Shown here piece after piece: positions 1 to 10,616 of a stretch of 64,000 nt of DNA (the stretch's first letter is position 1; every line of letters starts with the position of its first letter). The DNA lies in NCBI RefSeq assembly GCF_000204055.1, contig NW_006768772.1:477292-541291 (forward strand). Direction: 5' to 3'. The notes beneath the pieces were generated by a model. That model had not been told where the DNA came from, did no database searches, and saw only the letters and a list, made by a program, of their open reading frames with translations. The stretch comes from Melampsora larici-populina 98AG31 (Eukaryota > Basidiomycota > Pucciniomycetes > Pucciniales > Melampsoraceae). The translations under genes were made by a program, and so were the position numbers.

Positions 1-851
1 AGGTTAGTTGAACAATCATTTATTGCGAGAATGCAATATTCAGGAGTAAAATGAGGCTGCGAATGGAAAGATAGTTCGATGTAAAAGATATAGAACTTAA
101 GATTAAAATGGAGGTGTGCATGCAGGTGATATCTGATGCGTCATGGCAGTCGAAATCATGTACCATAGGAAGGGATGCTTTGGAAGTCAATATATAGGAT
201 TTTGTGTTATTTAAGACGGTAAAGGAAATATGATACAGTAACAAAGTCAATGGTGGTCGAAATAAAGTACCGTAGGTAGGGATGATTTGGAAGTTCATGT
301 ATAAGATTTTATGTCAAATGAGGCAGGAAAGGAAATAGTATCAAGGTTAAGGGAGACGTTACTTGAATTAGGCATAGGGTGGATGCATCAGTTTAACAGC
401 ACCAATAGGGGAATAAGCGAGAAGGGAATATTGAAAGCTCACAAGAAAAATGCTCAATCCAAATTAGGCAAAGAAATGATGTCAAATTAACAAAATTCGA
501 ATATAGGAATTATGAGTGTCAAATGCGGATGGAGGCAACTTTGCATTTAGGATATGACACTGAGAGATGTCTTAATGCGGAGGAACAGGGGGAAAGGAAG
601 GTTCAAGGGGTGGATGGGCGTAATTTTTGAGTATAAAAATAGGGTTACTTTGCGGGAGGAAATCAATTTGTTTGATGCGCACCTCACCAGCAAATCATGA
701 TTTCGAAAGATTTCTGATGGCTGAAACTGAGGTGCGTACTGTGTAGATGTAAATTTGTAAGGTCCAACCTTCAAGTGATACGTCAGTGCTTATGCTCTTT
801 AGTACTAAGGCATAAATGCTGATATTTTGCTTGAGGGGGTGGGTTTTACTA
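1..851. other. no gene recognised
   Basis: AT-rich sequence in which the open frames are short and show no recognisable domain. I see no tRNA, no convincing splice-linked coding exons and no clear repeat structure other than the start of the TIR element at its right end. Confidence 0.5.
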
Positions 852-1956
852 ACACCGCGGGAATTAATAAGTATGAAGCCCGATTGAGCGAAGTTGCGGT
901 GTCCGAGTCCGCAACTTCCATCAATCACGGGTCTCGTTTGCAATACGTTCACATTACGTTTGCAGGTTCCCCTCGAGCTGCCCTCACGTTTAGATATGTA
1001 GACCCTCATAGATCCTCAAGTAGAAGAAAAAATTTGTCTTTCATTTTTGTCCTCTCTTTTTGTGGATACTTTCAATCCTCTTTTAACGTAAGTCAAACAA
1101 ACTCCTGCTTCACTGCATCAAAATCCAAAACAAATCTCTGATACTCTTTTGAAATCCTTTTTTCTGTCTTAGGTTTTCATAAAAACACATGATGATTTCA
1201 CTCTTTAGAATTCTTTCTTTTGTTTTGACAAATCAACTCATTTACATTTCTTTTCAATCATAAAATTTCTATGTAAATTACTCTTGTAGCTTTGTTTTCC
1301 TTCGTTTTTTTCTTTCTTTGTTTGATTCACTTTCATGCTATGAATCATGTATCTTTCTCAATTAATTCAAATACCTATCCCCTCTTGTTTCTCTTAATCA
1401 GAAAATCTACATGTAGGATTATGATTGTCCTTTCTCTTCCTAATTCTTATATTTGCATTTTTTTGTTCGATTTCGATTCTGTTTGTAATCGTTCTTTGAA
1501 ATCGATCTCGAATTTGATCAATTTATTTGTGTTTAGACTTTGTTTCGATGATCATGTATGGAAAAATACCTCAATCAGAATGATAAACAGATCTATCTCA
1601 AAGGATTGATACAACAAGTTGTTGATGTCACTCAAGAACCATTGGAGTTAACCTTATGTGGATTTGAGAACAAGCTAAGAATGAGCGTGTTGATAAGTTA
1701 CTGGTGTGGTTAAGGTCCCTTTTGAGGCCTCTGATCATCATGTGAAAGGAACTGAGGGAGACGGAATTGTGACAAAACAGGATATGTACATGATACATGA
1801 AATTTGACTAGACGTGCGCATACAGGGCAGCCCGAGGGAAACCTGCAAACGTAATGTGAACGTATTGCAAACGAAACCCGTGATTGAAGGAAGTTGCGGA
1901 CTTGGACACCGCAACTTCGCTCAATCGAGTTTCATACTTATCAATTCCCGCGGTGT
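852..1956. mobile_element. 1.1-kb non-autonomous element with long TIRs
   Basis: Positions 852-988 and 1820-1956 form a terminal inverted repeat of about 137 bp. It starts ACACCGCGGGAATT and differs between arms at only about eight places, mostly C/T transitions. The 830-bp interior is pyrimidine-rich with a short coding-like tract near 1560-1700 but no transposase. Long TIRs without a transposase resemble non-autonomous Mutator-type or foldback elements. I could not find a matching target-site duplication, so the superfamily is not settled. Confidence 0.6.
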
Positions 1957-2734
1957 AATTTACATTTATTTAATTTCATATCTTATAAGTCTCTTTGTAA
2001 TCTATGATTGTATGCTGTCTTCAAATATCACACTCCAGGGTTTCTGATAGAAAATCTTACAAAATTGAGTTGGACACTTCATGGTTTTGAGATACAAACA
2101 ATATGAAGATGAAAATTAAATTACTACCTGATTAATCTCTTAGAATCTTTGGTTGACATCTGCAATCAATCTTGTTCAAGCCATGATTCTTTTCATATAC
2201 AATCATCAATGTGGTTTATGATCCAAGTTGAAGTTTGATTGAGATAGAGAAATATTTGGAGTTGGAAGTCACGTCATTCTCCTCCTTCTGTGACAACATA
2301 TACTAAGGTCAGGATTGGGCTGGCTGCAATGTGCAAAAGTGATTTGCATTCACATCTCAGCAAGACAATTTACCTGATGCAAAAATACCCCAGCACACTG
2401 GCTCACCATTGTGCATTGCAATATAGGCCCCTGGATCCACCAATTACCTGTTGAACTACCGTGTGATAGATCCCAACCATCAATTGATCTCAAAAATGCT
2501 GATGATGGCCTGGTGCAATTTGTTTTAGAAAGAACAGGTCACCGGGGGGACGGAGTGGAGTAATCCCAGATAGTTTGATTGTCTTATCTGTACTGTCGGT
2601 CATTGTTCCTTCGGACCTTTCCGAAACGAAGGATACAGACGAGAGAAGATTGAAGCAGATGTGCGATGATGATTAGAGTTTTAGAAAGTAGATTCAAGAA
2701 GCTAATTGAGTCGTTCGAAGAACTAGGAATTGAG
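1957..2734. other. no gene recognised
   Basis: Non-coding-looking sequence between the TIR element and a tRNA-like fragment. No exon series, repeat or RNA gene could be supported. Confidence 0.4.
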
Positions 2735-2791
2735 ATATGGTTTTAATTCAGTCGGTAGACGCTGGGCTCATAACCTCTTGAGCTCTGGAAC
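2735..2791 (+). pseudogene. tRNA-Met(CAU)-like fragment, truncated
   Basis: The stretch reads TTCAGTCGGTAGACGC followed by GGGCTCATAACC. This matches the D-arm and CAU anticodon loop of an elongator tRNA-Met, with one base missing from the usual GTAGAGCG. The T-arm and box B (GGTTCRA) are absent: the sequence runs instead into a 35-bp segment that is repeated about 100 bp downstream. I read it as a broken tRNA gene or a tRNA-derived repeat head, not a working gene. Confidence 0.5.
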
Positions 2792-2917
2792 AGTCAGAGA
2801 AAGAGACAAAGGAAAGGTGTGTAAATTTCACGGACTGAATCAGACAAAAAACAGAGAAACAGAAAACAGAGAGAAATCCTACCTGGAACAGTCAGAGAAA
2901 GAGACAAAGGAAAGGTG
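2785..2917 (+). repeat. 35-bp direct repeat pair
   Basis: The segment starting CTGGAACAGTCAGAGAAAG occurs at 2785-2819 and again, identically, at 2883-2917. The first copy begins exactly where the tRNA-like homology ends, so the duplication may have truncated the tRNA. Confidence 0.75.
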
Positions 2918-3095
2918 AAGAAGAAGCACCTTTCCTTGACTGCTCCAGTATGATTTATATAGTGAAACTTTTACATAACGGTTTTCACATGATGTAATAT
3001 GTTTGTTGAGCACACACTTAGATTCTACGTATCATGGGTTAGTCTCACAGGACTTTTACATAAAGAATTAAAAGTCATGCAGGACTATCCCAACA

Positions 3096-3137
3096 GAAAT
3101 TACCTTGGAAGAAATAAATAGGAGAGCCGGTGTCCCC
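3096..3137 (-). repeat. B2 repeat of Ngaro-like element
   Basis: 42 bp (GAAATTACCTTGGAAGAAAT...) identical to 3748-3789. It marks the 3' end of the element on the minus strand. Confidence 0.8.
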
Positions 3138-3179
3138 GCTATGCTGGATCTCCAGGTAATAGAAGGGAGGGAGGGATGG

Positions 3180-3534
3180 AAAAGAAAATAAAATAGGAAA
3201 TGTATCCTTAATAGTAAGAAGTAGAGACTGATGATGAGATAGATAAAGATTGATAATAATTGATAATAAGTGAAATTGTCAAAATGGGAGTGCGCTTGTA
3301 GCGGAGAGTAAGATAGGAGCTTTATAATCATCTTTCGACCGTGGAGGTTTGAGAAAGGATGACGTCTCTTTCTACCAATGTGGCGATGAGGTCTAGATGG
3401 GTTCTTGATTCCTCTTTCTCGTATCTCCTAAACTTTTAATTGTAAATTATTACTCTTTTGAGATTCATCCGTTACGGATTGATTCATGTCTCCATGGACA
3501 AGCTTTACACTTCGTACCTTCTGCAAAGACCAAT
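3180..3534 (-). repeat. A2 repeat of Ngaro-like element
   Basis: 355 bp nearly identical to 10262-10616, with a constant offset of 7082 bp and only a few substitutions. It lies between B1 and B2, as the split direct repeat plan requires. Confidence 0.88.
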
Positions 3535-3747
3535 CCATTTAATCATTCACTACTATTCCTTCTTCCTATGAAAATAAAGTTCTCCCGCCTATATCAGCTT
3601 AGTGTTGATCTAGGCGGGAGCAGTGAGGGCTGGAGGCCAAACTCGTGACCTTCAGGTGACGAGAAGGGCCAGTCTTAGGTAATATAGCACCTTAGAGAGA
3701 AACTGATAAGGGTTTATGAGGATACCTTATCAGAATCTCCAAAAGGG

Positions 3748-3789
3748 GAAATTACCTTGGAAGAAATAAATAGGAGAGCCGGTGTCCCC
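3748..3789 (-). repeat. B1 repeat of Ngaro-like element
   Basis: Identical over 42 bp to 3096-3137. It sits 168 bp beyond the stop codon of the tyrosine recombinase gene. Confidence 0.8.
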
Positions 3790-3957
3790 ATACTCAGGGC
3801 TTGTGGCAGTCCTGAGCCGCTCCGGCTCTCCCCTTTTACTGACGTCAGCCCTCATTCTCTAATCTATTTTCACTTTCCACTGTGATAAGTAGAATTAGGA
3901 CAAGAATTTGTATTGGCATTTTTGAAAAGCAAGAAACAATATGATGTTATAACAAAA

Positions 3958-5019
3958 CTATGAGTGATAAGATGGAATTTTATCGCCTGTCGAGATTAAA
4001 ACATTTTCTGCTGATCGCCAATCTGCGTCGCTCCATTCACGTTGATACAGTTTGTGGCAATCGGATTTCCAGCGACCGAGCTTTTTCAGTGCCTCTGAGT
4101 CTATCCCTTTCTTGGTAAGGAGGGTTGCCCCTCCAATTCGGAATGAATGTCCGGATAGGTTGCTGTTGACTCCCCATGCTTGCGAGAGGGCTCGGTCTAG
4201 AATTGGTCTCGTAATCGCCCGAGTTTGGTTGTCGTCCCAAGTCATGAAGATGCGGGGATCTTTAACCCTTTCCATGCGACGTAGGAGCTTCCCAATGGCC
4301 CTGAAAGGGCACAGCCGGCCTTTAGTTTCTCGCAACACTAAATATTGAGTTTCTCCGTTTTTTGAGGTCTTCGCGTCTCGGAGAGTCAAACGTACCGCTC
4401 TGTGACCATCTACCAGTATGAAAATCACATCTGACTTTTTGATAGCGGTAATATCTCTTCTATCAAGAACTGAGGACTTATACACCAATTCTCCCATCCT
4501 AGCTAAACCCCAATAAGCTGTGAGAACAAGAGCTTTCAAACCTACAGAGTCTATCTCGTTTTCTTCTAGATTATCTACCAATTTCACTAGGTCCTTTGGA
4601 GATACTGGTTGTCTTCCGTAAGTTAAAAGAATTGACGTTGTTTCAAGTCTTTGAGATAAGCGTAGGATACTTTGTATTCTCGTAGGTAGAAGAACAGGGG
4701 CTGCTATTCCATGGAAATCGTGCCACGTTCGTACTGCTGAAAGGTACTTGTGTATCGTTACAACTTTTATTGGTTTATTCGTTGCTTTGATGTTGTGATT
4801 GTGTCCTGCCCACACTACGAAGTGCTCGATTGTTGAGTGTGAGGCTGGAAAGGCTTTGAGACTGAACTTCGTAGTAAACGTTTTAAACTTTTTAACTCCC
4901 GAGGCGTAAGATTCTAGGGTTGACTGTTTCCAACCGCCCATTACCATGTGTCTTTGTGAGCTTGATAAAGGTAAATTTATACTGTCGTTGATTCGTAAGA
5001 ACGGTAAGAGGTCTTTCAT
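3958..5019 (-). CDS. Tyrosine recombinase of Ngaro-like element
   Basis: A 353-residue open frame without interruption. It would insert the circular double-stranded cDNA of the element into the genome through a covalent phosphotyrosine intermediate, replacing the DDE integrase of LTR elements. The catalytic set is present: an Arg in LARMGEL (about residue 174), the HxxR box in GHSFRIGG near residue 293, a Trp in LGRWKSD, and the nucleophile Tyr in KLYQRE near residue 325. The N-terminal 120 residues resemble the SAM-like core-binding domain (WKQSTLESYASGVKKF). It is the last ORF of the element, followed by B1. The length is typical for the family. Start ATG at 5019. Confidence 0.88.
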   Translation of the reverse strand: MKDLLPFLRINDSINLPLSSSQRHMVMGGWKQSTLESYASGVKKFKTFTTKFSLKAFPASHSTIEHFVVWAGHNHNIKATNKPIKVVTIHKYLSAVRTWHDFHGIAAPVLLPTRIQSILRLSQRLETTSILLTYGRQPVSPKDLVKLVDNLEENEIDSVGLKALVLTAYWGLARMGELVYKSSVLDRRDITAIKKSDVIFILVDGHRAVRLTLRDAKTSKNGETQYLVLRETKGRLCPFRAIGKLLRRMERVKDPRIFMTWDDNQTRAITRPILDRALSQAWGVNSNLSGHSFRIGGATLLTKKGIDSEALKKLGRWKSDCHKLYQREWSDADWRSAENVLISTGDKIPSYHS

Positions 5020-5459
5020 TTCGTTGGCAAAAACAACTGGAGGAGGAATTTGATTTAGAAGTTGTGTCGTCTTTTAGAAAAACTAGTGTTACTACTCACA
5101 GTTAGTGGGCGTCGAGACCTATGTGGTGTGTGATCTGGCCGGGTCGATGAGGTTCAGTAGGGTTACTTCGATAAGATGTAAGTATCCATCGTCCTATTTA
5201 AAAAACTTCTTTAAAAACTTCTTTTAGGGATATCGTATCACAACTTCTAGACGTCCGCTTCTGTCGTGCAAAGGATCATGACTTCTGTGGGCTAGGAAGT
5301 AAAGGGAATCTTTATTTCAAATTCTCAAAGACTGATTGTTACAAAAGGAGTGACAAATTCTCAAAAATGACAGTGACTGACTAATTTATATACAAAAAAC
5401 TATCTGTCGCAATTCACAAATTAAAAATTTTGGACAGATGTCATAGTGTCTGGGAAAAC

Positions 5460-7740
5460 TTAGGAGTGATCGCATTCGTCTGTGTTGCGTAGGTATGATT
5501 TCAAATCTTTAGGTAAATCAACCACCACTTGATAATACCACAACAGATGATTGGGTGTGATTCCCCTCGATAACTCGTCGGCTCTGTTGTCGATGGAGGT
5601 AACCCTTCTTTGTTCCAACTGACAATTGGTTGAGTATAGGAGAGTGCTGATTTCTTTCCATTCATGGTTAACCCAAAAGTCGCGTGAGCGTTCGTTTCGC
5701 AATACTCCTTCAGTGGTGGTATTATCGGTTAGCACTAGAAAACGTAATCCTTCCACTGGTTGCAATTTCTTTAGCATCAGTAGACCCAAACGGACGGCTA
5801 CCGCCTCGAGCCAAGCTATGCCTTTTTTCGGTTGGCCGGACTCTGGCGGCAAATCCCATTCGGGTAGTAACTTGAATTGCGACCAGTGTTTCCCGATAAG
5901 GACACCTATCCCAAAGGACGTTGAGGCGTCACCCACCCAGCCAACGTTAGATACTGATCTTCGTTGTAGTAGGTGTCTGTTCGGAAAGGCTTGTAACGCC
6001 TTCAGCCAAACGTTCATATCGCCTCTTACTGTTGATGGCATTTTCCTTGTTGCATATACATTCACCCATTCAGCTAGCCATTTGAAATTATTAGATAGGT
6101 AGCAGCGTAGTTGAGGTAAGATATAAGATACGTGATTCAACCTTCCATTCATTTTTTCGACTTCCTTGTGTGTGTAATCAACTTTGGCAAGGAACTCTTC
6201 TAGCTGAGCGGTTCGTTGCGATAGTTTCGAGTCAGGCAGACGGACCGTTTTTTCCTTTATGTTCCAAACAAAACCAATGTACTTCTGTTCGTCTGCAAAA
6301 TGTGAAAATTTTGTTTTGTTTGTTTTCACTCCCAAAGCTGAGCTATAAGCTACTACCTGGTCCATGTTGATGGTGTCTGATTCTTCCTTGATTAGGAGGT
6401 TGTCGTCCACCCATTGAAAGACATCAAGTAAGTTGAATTGAAGTTTGACTAAATCTTTCCATGCGTCCGCCGGACCCCCGAAACTCCCACAACCTGCTAC
6501 TCCACCAAAAGAGATACAGATGTCGATATAATGGAAACCCGCTGAATCGGTGATAATCAGGTAAGGCCATTGACTGGGGAGTGTTCCTATTTGTCGGTAC
6601 GCCTTCTCCCAGTCGTAGAGGGCTGCTTTTGCTGAAACTGAGAGATTTGCTATAAATTCTGCCACCTTCAAGAAATTATCCCAGTCGTAAGGAAGTTGTC
6701 TTTATTTACAAAAGAGTTCACGCTCGGTATGAGAGGATTATTCTTAGGGAAAGATAGATCGTTGATGGGTCTAAAGGACCCATCTCCATTGACTACGGCT
6801 CCGATTGGACTAGATCTGAAGAATGGAAATTTTGATCGTAATTCCTCTGTCGTGAATGGGCCAAACATTCGACCGGCCTTGATTTCGTTTTGAATGTTGG
6901 ACATTACCTTCTCTTGCACTTTGTTTGCAGAACTATGATTTGGTGGGCAATAGAAATCCATTCCATTGATTGTATGAGGTGGGATTCCTTGATCGAAACC
7001 TTCAGCAAATCCGTCAATCACAAATTGATATTTTCACTGCCAGCATTAAATAGGTTCCCTGGTCGGAACATGACCTAGGCTGGGAATATCATTGAGAGAA
7101 GAATGGAGCATCAAATCATCTTGCACTGCACATCTGAGCCATAAAGCATACACTACATATGTGCAAACATCTGAGTAAATCCTTAGCTATCAGCTACATA
7201 CAGGTCTGCTCAGTTATCTGCTCATCTAGATAAAAAAATCATGTGTAATACATGCTGTAACTTTGTTCAGATTGAGAAACACATTTCAAAATATTGACTA
7301 CATATATCACAATGGCTACTCAGGAAATATTCATGGAACTGTGTAACAGTAGCAGAATGGGAATCTGATCACTAGGACCCATATTCCCATCTGGGAACCT
7401 CTTTAATGCTGGCAGTGTTTGGTAATAAATCTTTCTTGTACAGCTCCTCCCTCCATAGATCTATGTTCATTTTGCTGTACGGTTCTTTTGGCCATCTTTT
7501 TAGGAGACAAACTGCTGGATTAGATTGCTGTGTTCGATGCTCTTTTAATTCTAATGTGTCGCTAGGGGGCTTTGTGTCTTCTCTTCTTCTTACATTTGAG
7601 TTTGACAATTCATTCTTTTGATCGTGAATCGGAAAAGAATTCTTGTGGTCATCTACCTGCATGTCTCTATACCTAAAAAGATTATGGGACGTAATGGCAA
7701 GCAAATAGAAAAATGGAAGCAAATATGGTAAACACCTCAT
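5460..7740 (-). pseudogene. RT-RNase H of Ngaro-like element, split and frameshifted
   Basis: Three pieces on the minus strand encode one protein. Positions 7740-7418 give the N-terminal part. Positions 7034-6668 continue it after a nested 383-bp insert: removing the insert and one TTT copy leaves the frame open. Positions 6671-5460 carry the RT palm and RNase H, reached across a one-base frameshift near 6684, where TTWDNF would be expected. RT motif A is seen as ALYDWEKAYRQ and the catalytic box as QWVDDN, typical of DIRS/Ngaro. RNase H residues are VGDAS, WLEAV, LTDNTT and NRADELS. The active-site residues survive, but two lesions break the reading frame. Confidence 0.83.
7035..7417. mobile_element. 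383-bp CACTA-like non-autonomous insert
   Basis: The insert is bounded by inverted repeats starting CACTGCCAGCATTAAA (7035 onward) and its complement ending at 7417, about 25 bp with one mismatch. It is flanked by TTT on both sides (7032-7034 and 7418-7420). CACTR termini with a 3-bp duplication are the mark of the CACTA/EnSpm superfamily. Taking out the insert and one TTT restores the reading frame of the surrounding RT gene, which supports the exact boundaries. Confidence 0.75.
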
Positions 7741-8039
7741 TCACTTGAAAAATCTTTGGAAAGAAGGTTTTATTTAATTGTTAAAAAAGAGTGATTGGTA
7801 TTTCATGCTCATGTTTTCAACTTTCATATCAGTTATACAACATTTCCCACATCAGTATTCTCTGATAGTGGTGTTACACTTAATACTACAGTCTCTTGTT
7901 AACTTAAAAAACTCTTCTACTTCAAGAAACACAGATAGTTTTAATCTCTTTAAACAAGGGGGAGATGTACAGTCTGACTAGGAAAATTGAGATAAAAAAT
8001 TCGGAAATTCGAAAGTGATAAATGTCTGTAAAAAACTAG

Positions 8040-9999
8040 CTAAAACTCACTGTTGGCGTGGTCTGCCTCTAGTGCTGATCCCACCTCTACCTCTACGATT
8101 GTTTCCTCTGCCACTTGCTTCGTTAACTCCTTGATTAAACGTTTGGTTACGAACTTCGTTTTCTCTGGCATTAACTTGAGGTTGAGGTTGATCGTGCCTT
8201 TCTTGAGTGAAAGGTGCCCTTGGAGGTCGCACTGCCCTTCTGTTGTGTGACGGAAATGGGTTGTTCGTAGTGGTGTTTCGTCTCTTTTTACTGTTTGTTG
8301 ATGTTCCTCTAAAAGATTATTTTTTTTTGTTGTCAAATTCATTTTAGCTCCGAACATACTCAGATTTTTCTGAATCGAAAGGGGGCTTACTCATTCCAAG
8401 AGCCTGTTATTGGGTTTCTATTTTCGTAACGCCCGCCTTTTGCATAAGGATTGGTGTTTCCAAAAGATAGTTCTCCGGTTTTTGATGCTCGTTCTTTTGC
8501 TCTTTTTTCGTAGTTTTCTACGTATAAACTCGCATCTGGCATGGGAACACCTTTTGCTCGATGAGTAGCAAGTTGTGATTGAAACATAATGTCGTATCTG
8601 AGGGCTACCATCCAACATTCGGTCGATTCTCTAAAAATTTTTCGGAACCGTTTGTATGTTAGACTTCTATGTGTGATTTTTGTATGTGGACAAAAAGGAA
8701 CCTCTTCATACGTACTTTATGTTTTTGACATGTTTTATGTGAGTCTTTAATTGCTTCGCTAGTATCGCGAATTTATACGTTTCCTTCAAGTATTTTCTCA
8801 GGAGAGAAATTCCATCTATCCATTCACCGAAAGACATTGCGTACTCGGATGGGGGGTTCAATCCTCTATTTCTAGATGATTTTGAAGAGGAAGATGGTTG
8901 ATTTTTATGACTTTCATCTTGGTCTTGTTGTACGAAGGACGGGTTTAAGACGGTGAGAGGGACCTTCTTGTTTAACTTCAACATCGCTTCATTCCAATAG
9001 GTTTGTAAAGTTGGTAGGAGTGATTTACATGGAAGTCCAGATTGAAATCTGATTCCATTTTCTTTAGAAACTTTCATTTTCTTAGATGATGAAGATTTTA
9101 TCTTCTTCGTCTTCGCTTTCTTACCGTGTTCATTCATTCCGTCTTTCCCTTTAAAGATAGAATTTGGTATTGATTCATTTAGATGTTTTGTTCATCATTT
9201 CCAAAATTTTTATTTTAAGGAATTACATACCTTTCTTTTCGACGTTTGTCTCTTTCTTCTTTATGTTTGCTTTTTCTCTTTCTTTGATCGCCTTGTTGAT
9301 TGCTTTGTCAAGGGATTTAATCGACTTCTTCTTGCCTACATGGTTACAAACCAATGCTTATGTTAGTCTTTTCTTCTCAAGAGATTAAAAATTCCCAGTG
9401 GAGGTCACCATCTGGTTCGAGCTTTTCTTTCGAAAACTCTAGACAATTTGTCTCTTCCCCGTCTAGGAGGCGCTCAAACTTGGGAGCTAGCGATGTATGA
9501 GGACCATCACTGATGAAAAGTTTTTTAGGAAAAACTTTTACTTACTCTTTTTAGACTTGACTTCTTGTTCTGATGAATCTGAATCGCTCTCAGACGAAAC
9601 TGATTCTTCTGATGATGACTGAGAATCGTTACTGTCTGATGAATCTGAGGATGATTCGTCTGAATCTTCTGAGGATGGGCCTTCTGAAGAATCTTCGTCC
9701 TCTGAGCTGATCAGTGATATTTGTGGTGCCGTTTTGTTTCGGTTTTCGACTTCTTCATCTTGATAGTTCTCCATCATCTCTGCTATGTCATCTCTAAGCT
9801 GTTCGTCTAAAGCTTCACCGTCTAATGCGTCGTTGTCTCTTTCTTCTTCTGGATTGTCAGTCCCTTCTAAATTGTTATTGGCTGGGAGATCCTGGTCTGC
9901 TCCGGATGATGAAGGTGGTGGGATCTCAATTGGGTTGGCTTGTGAATCGATCGTTCTACCGCTTCTGGTAGCTCTGGTGATTTGTTGTTGACTAGGCAT
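8040..9999 (-). pseudogene. Gag-like gene of Ngaro-like element, fragmented
   Basis: Minus-strand pieces form a Gag-type protein. 9999-9546 encodes an acidic, Ser/Asp/Glu-rich N-terminal part. A possible second exon near 9337-9225 (Lys-rich, between a TGTAG acceptor and a GTATGT donor) follows. 9151-8706 contains PSEYAMSFGEWIDGISLLRK, like Gag proteins of Ngaro elements. 8611-8387 continues with VALRYDIMFQSQ and NPYAKGGRYENRNPITG after a frame break. The last part, to 8040, is Arg/Gly/Asn-rich. Apparent introns within the first half are inference; introns are known in some YR retroelements. The break between 8706 and 8611 looks like real decay. Confidence 0.6.
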
Positions 10000-10261
10000 A
10001 TCTGAGGATTATGTATGTATGGATTATTGAGATAATGGATAGGTGTAGAAATTGGAGGGGATAGATTCTGATCTAAACGAATTGAGTGTGAAATGTGAGT
10101 TTTAAAATAGCGATGAATAGAACGTTTAGAATACTAATGCTAAAAACTGATTGTAAACTAGGTTTATAAAGCTCTTATAAACTATTGTTTGTATTGACGA
10201 GATCGATTTAAGGGATTTGTTAGATAGTTTGTTTATCGCTAATATAGGTTGTTTAAGATTT

Positions 10262-10616
10262 AAAAGAAAATAAAATAGGAAATGTATCCTTAATAGTAAG
10301 AAGTAGAGACTGATGATGAGATAGATAAAGATTGATAATAATTGATAATAAGTTAAATTGTCGAAATGAGAGTGCGCTTGTAGCGGAGAGTAAGATAGGA
10401 GCTTTATAATCATCTTTCGACCGTGGAGGTTCGAGAAAGGATGACGTCTCTTTCTACCAATGTGGCGATGAGGTCTAGATGGGTTCTTGATTCCTCTTTC
10501 TCGTATCTCCTAAACTTTTAATTGTAAATTATTACTCTTTCAAGATTCATCCGTTACGGATTGATTCATGTCTCCATGGACGAGCTTTACACTTCGTACC
10601 TTCTGCAAAGACCAAT
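10262..10616 (-). repeat. A1 repeat of Ngaro-like element
   Basis: The 5' copy (minus strand) of the 355-bp A repeat. It presumably holds the promoter for the gag-RT-YR transcript, since it precedes the first ORF by 263 bp. Confidence 0.85.

Larger units (their letters stand above)
3096..10616 (-). mobile_element. Ngaro-like tyrosine-recombinase (YR) retrotransposon
   Basis: On the minus strand the order is gag-like ORFs, reverse transcriptase/RNase H, then tyrosine recombinase. The ends show the split direct repeat plan A1-ORFs-B1-A2-B2 known for Ngaro/PAT elements of the DIRS order: A1 (10262-10616) matches A2 (3180-3534) over 355 bp, and B1 (3748-3789) matches B2 (3096-3137) over 42 bp. 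There is no integrase and no LTR. RT carries one frameshift and a nested 383-bp insert, and gag is fragmented, so this copy is probably inactive, although the recombinase frame is intact. An LTR retrotransposon is excluded by the recombinase and by the repeat layout. Confidence 0.87.

Noticed and set aside
20..298. 92-residue minus-strand frame at the left edge, and many similar 60-120-residue frames
   Set aside because: No domain, no conserved splice context and composition as expected of AT-rich non-coding DNA.
3068..3331. Hydrophobic minus-strand frames at 3068-3331 and 10126-10413
   Set aside because: Both are the same frame read through the A repeats of the Ngaro-like element; they arise from the duplicated non-coding sequence.
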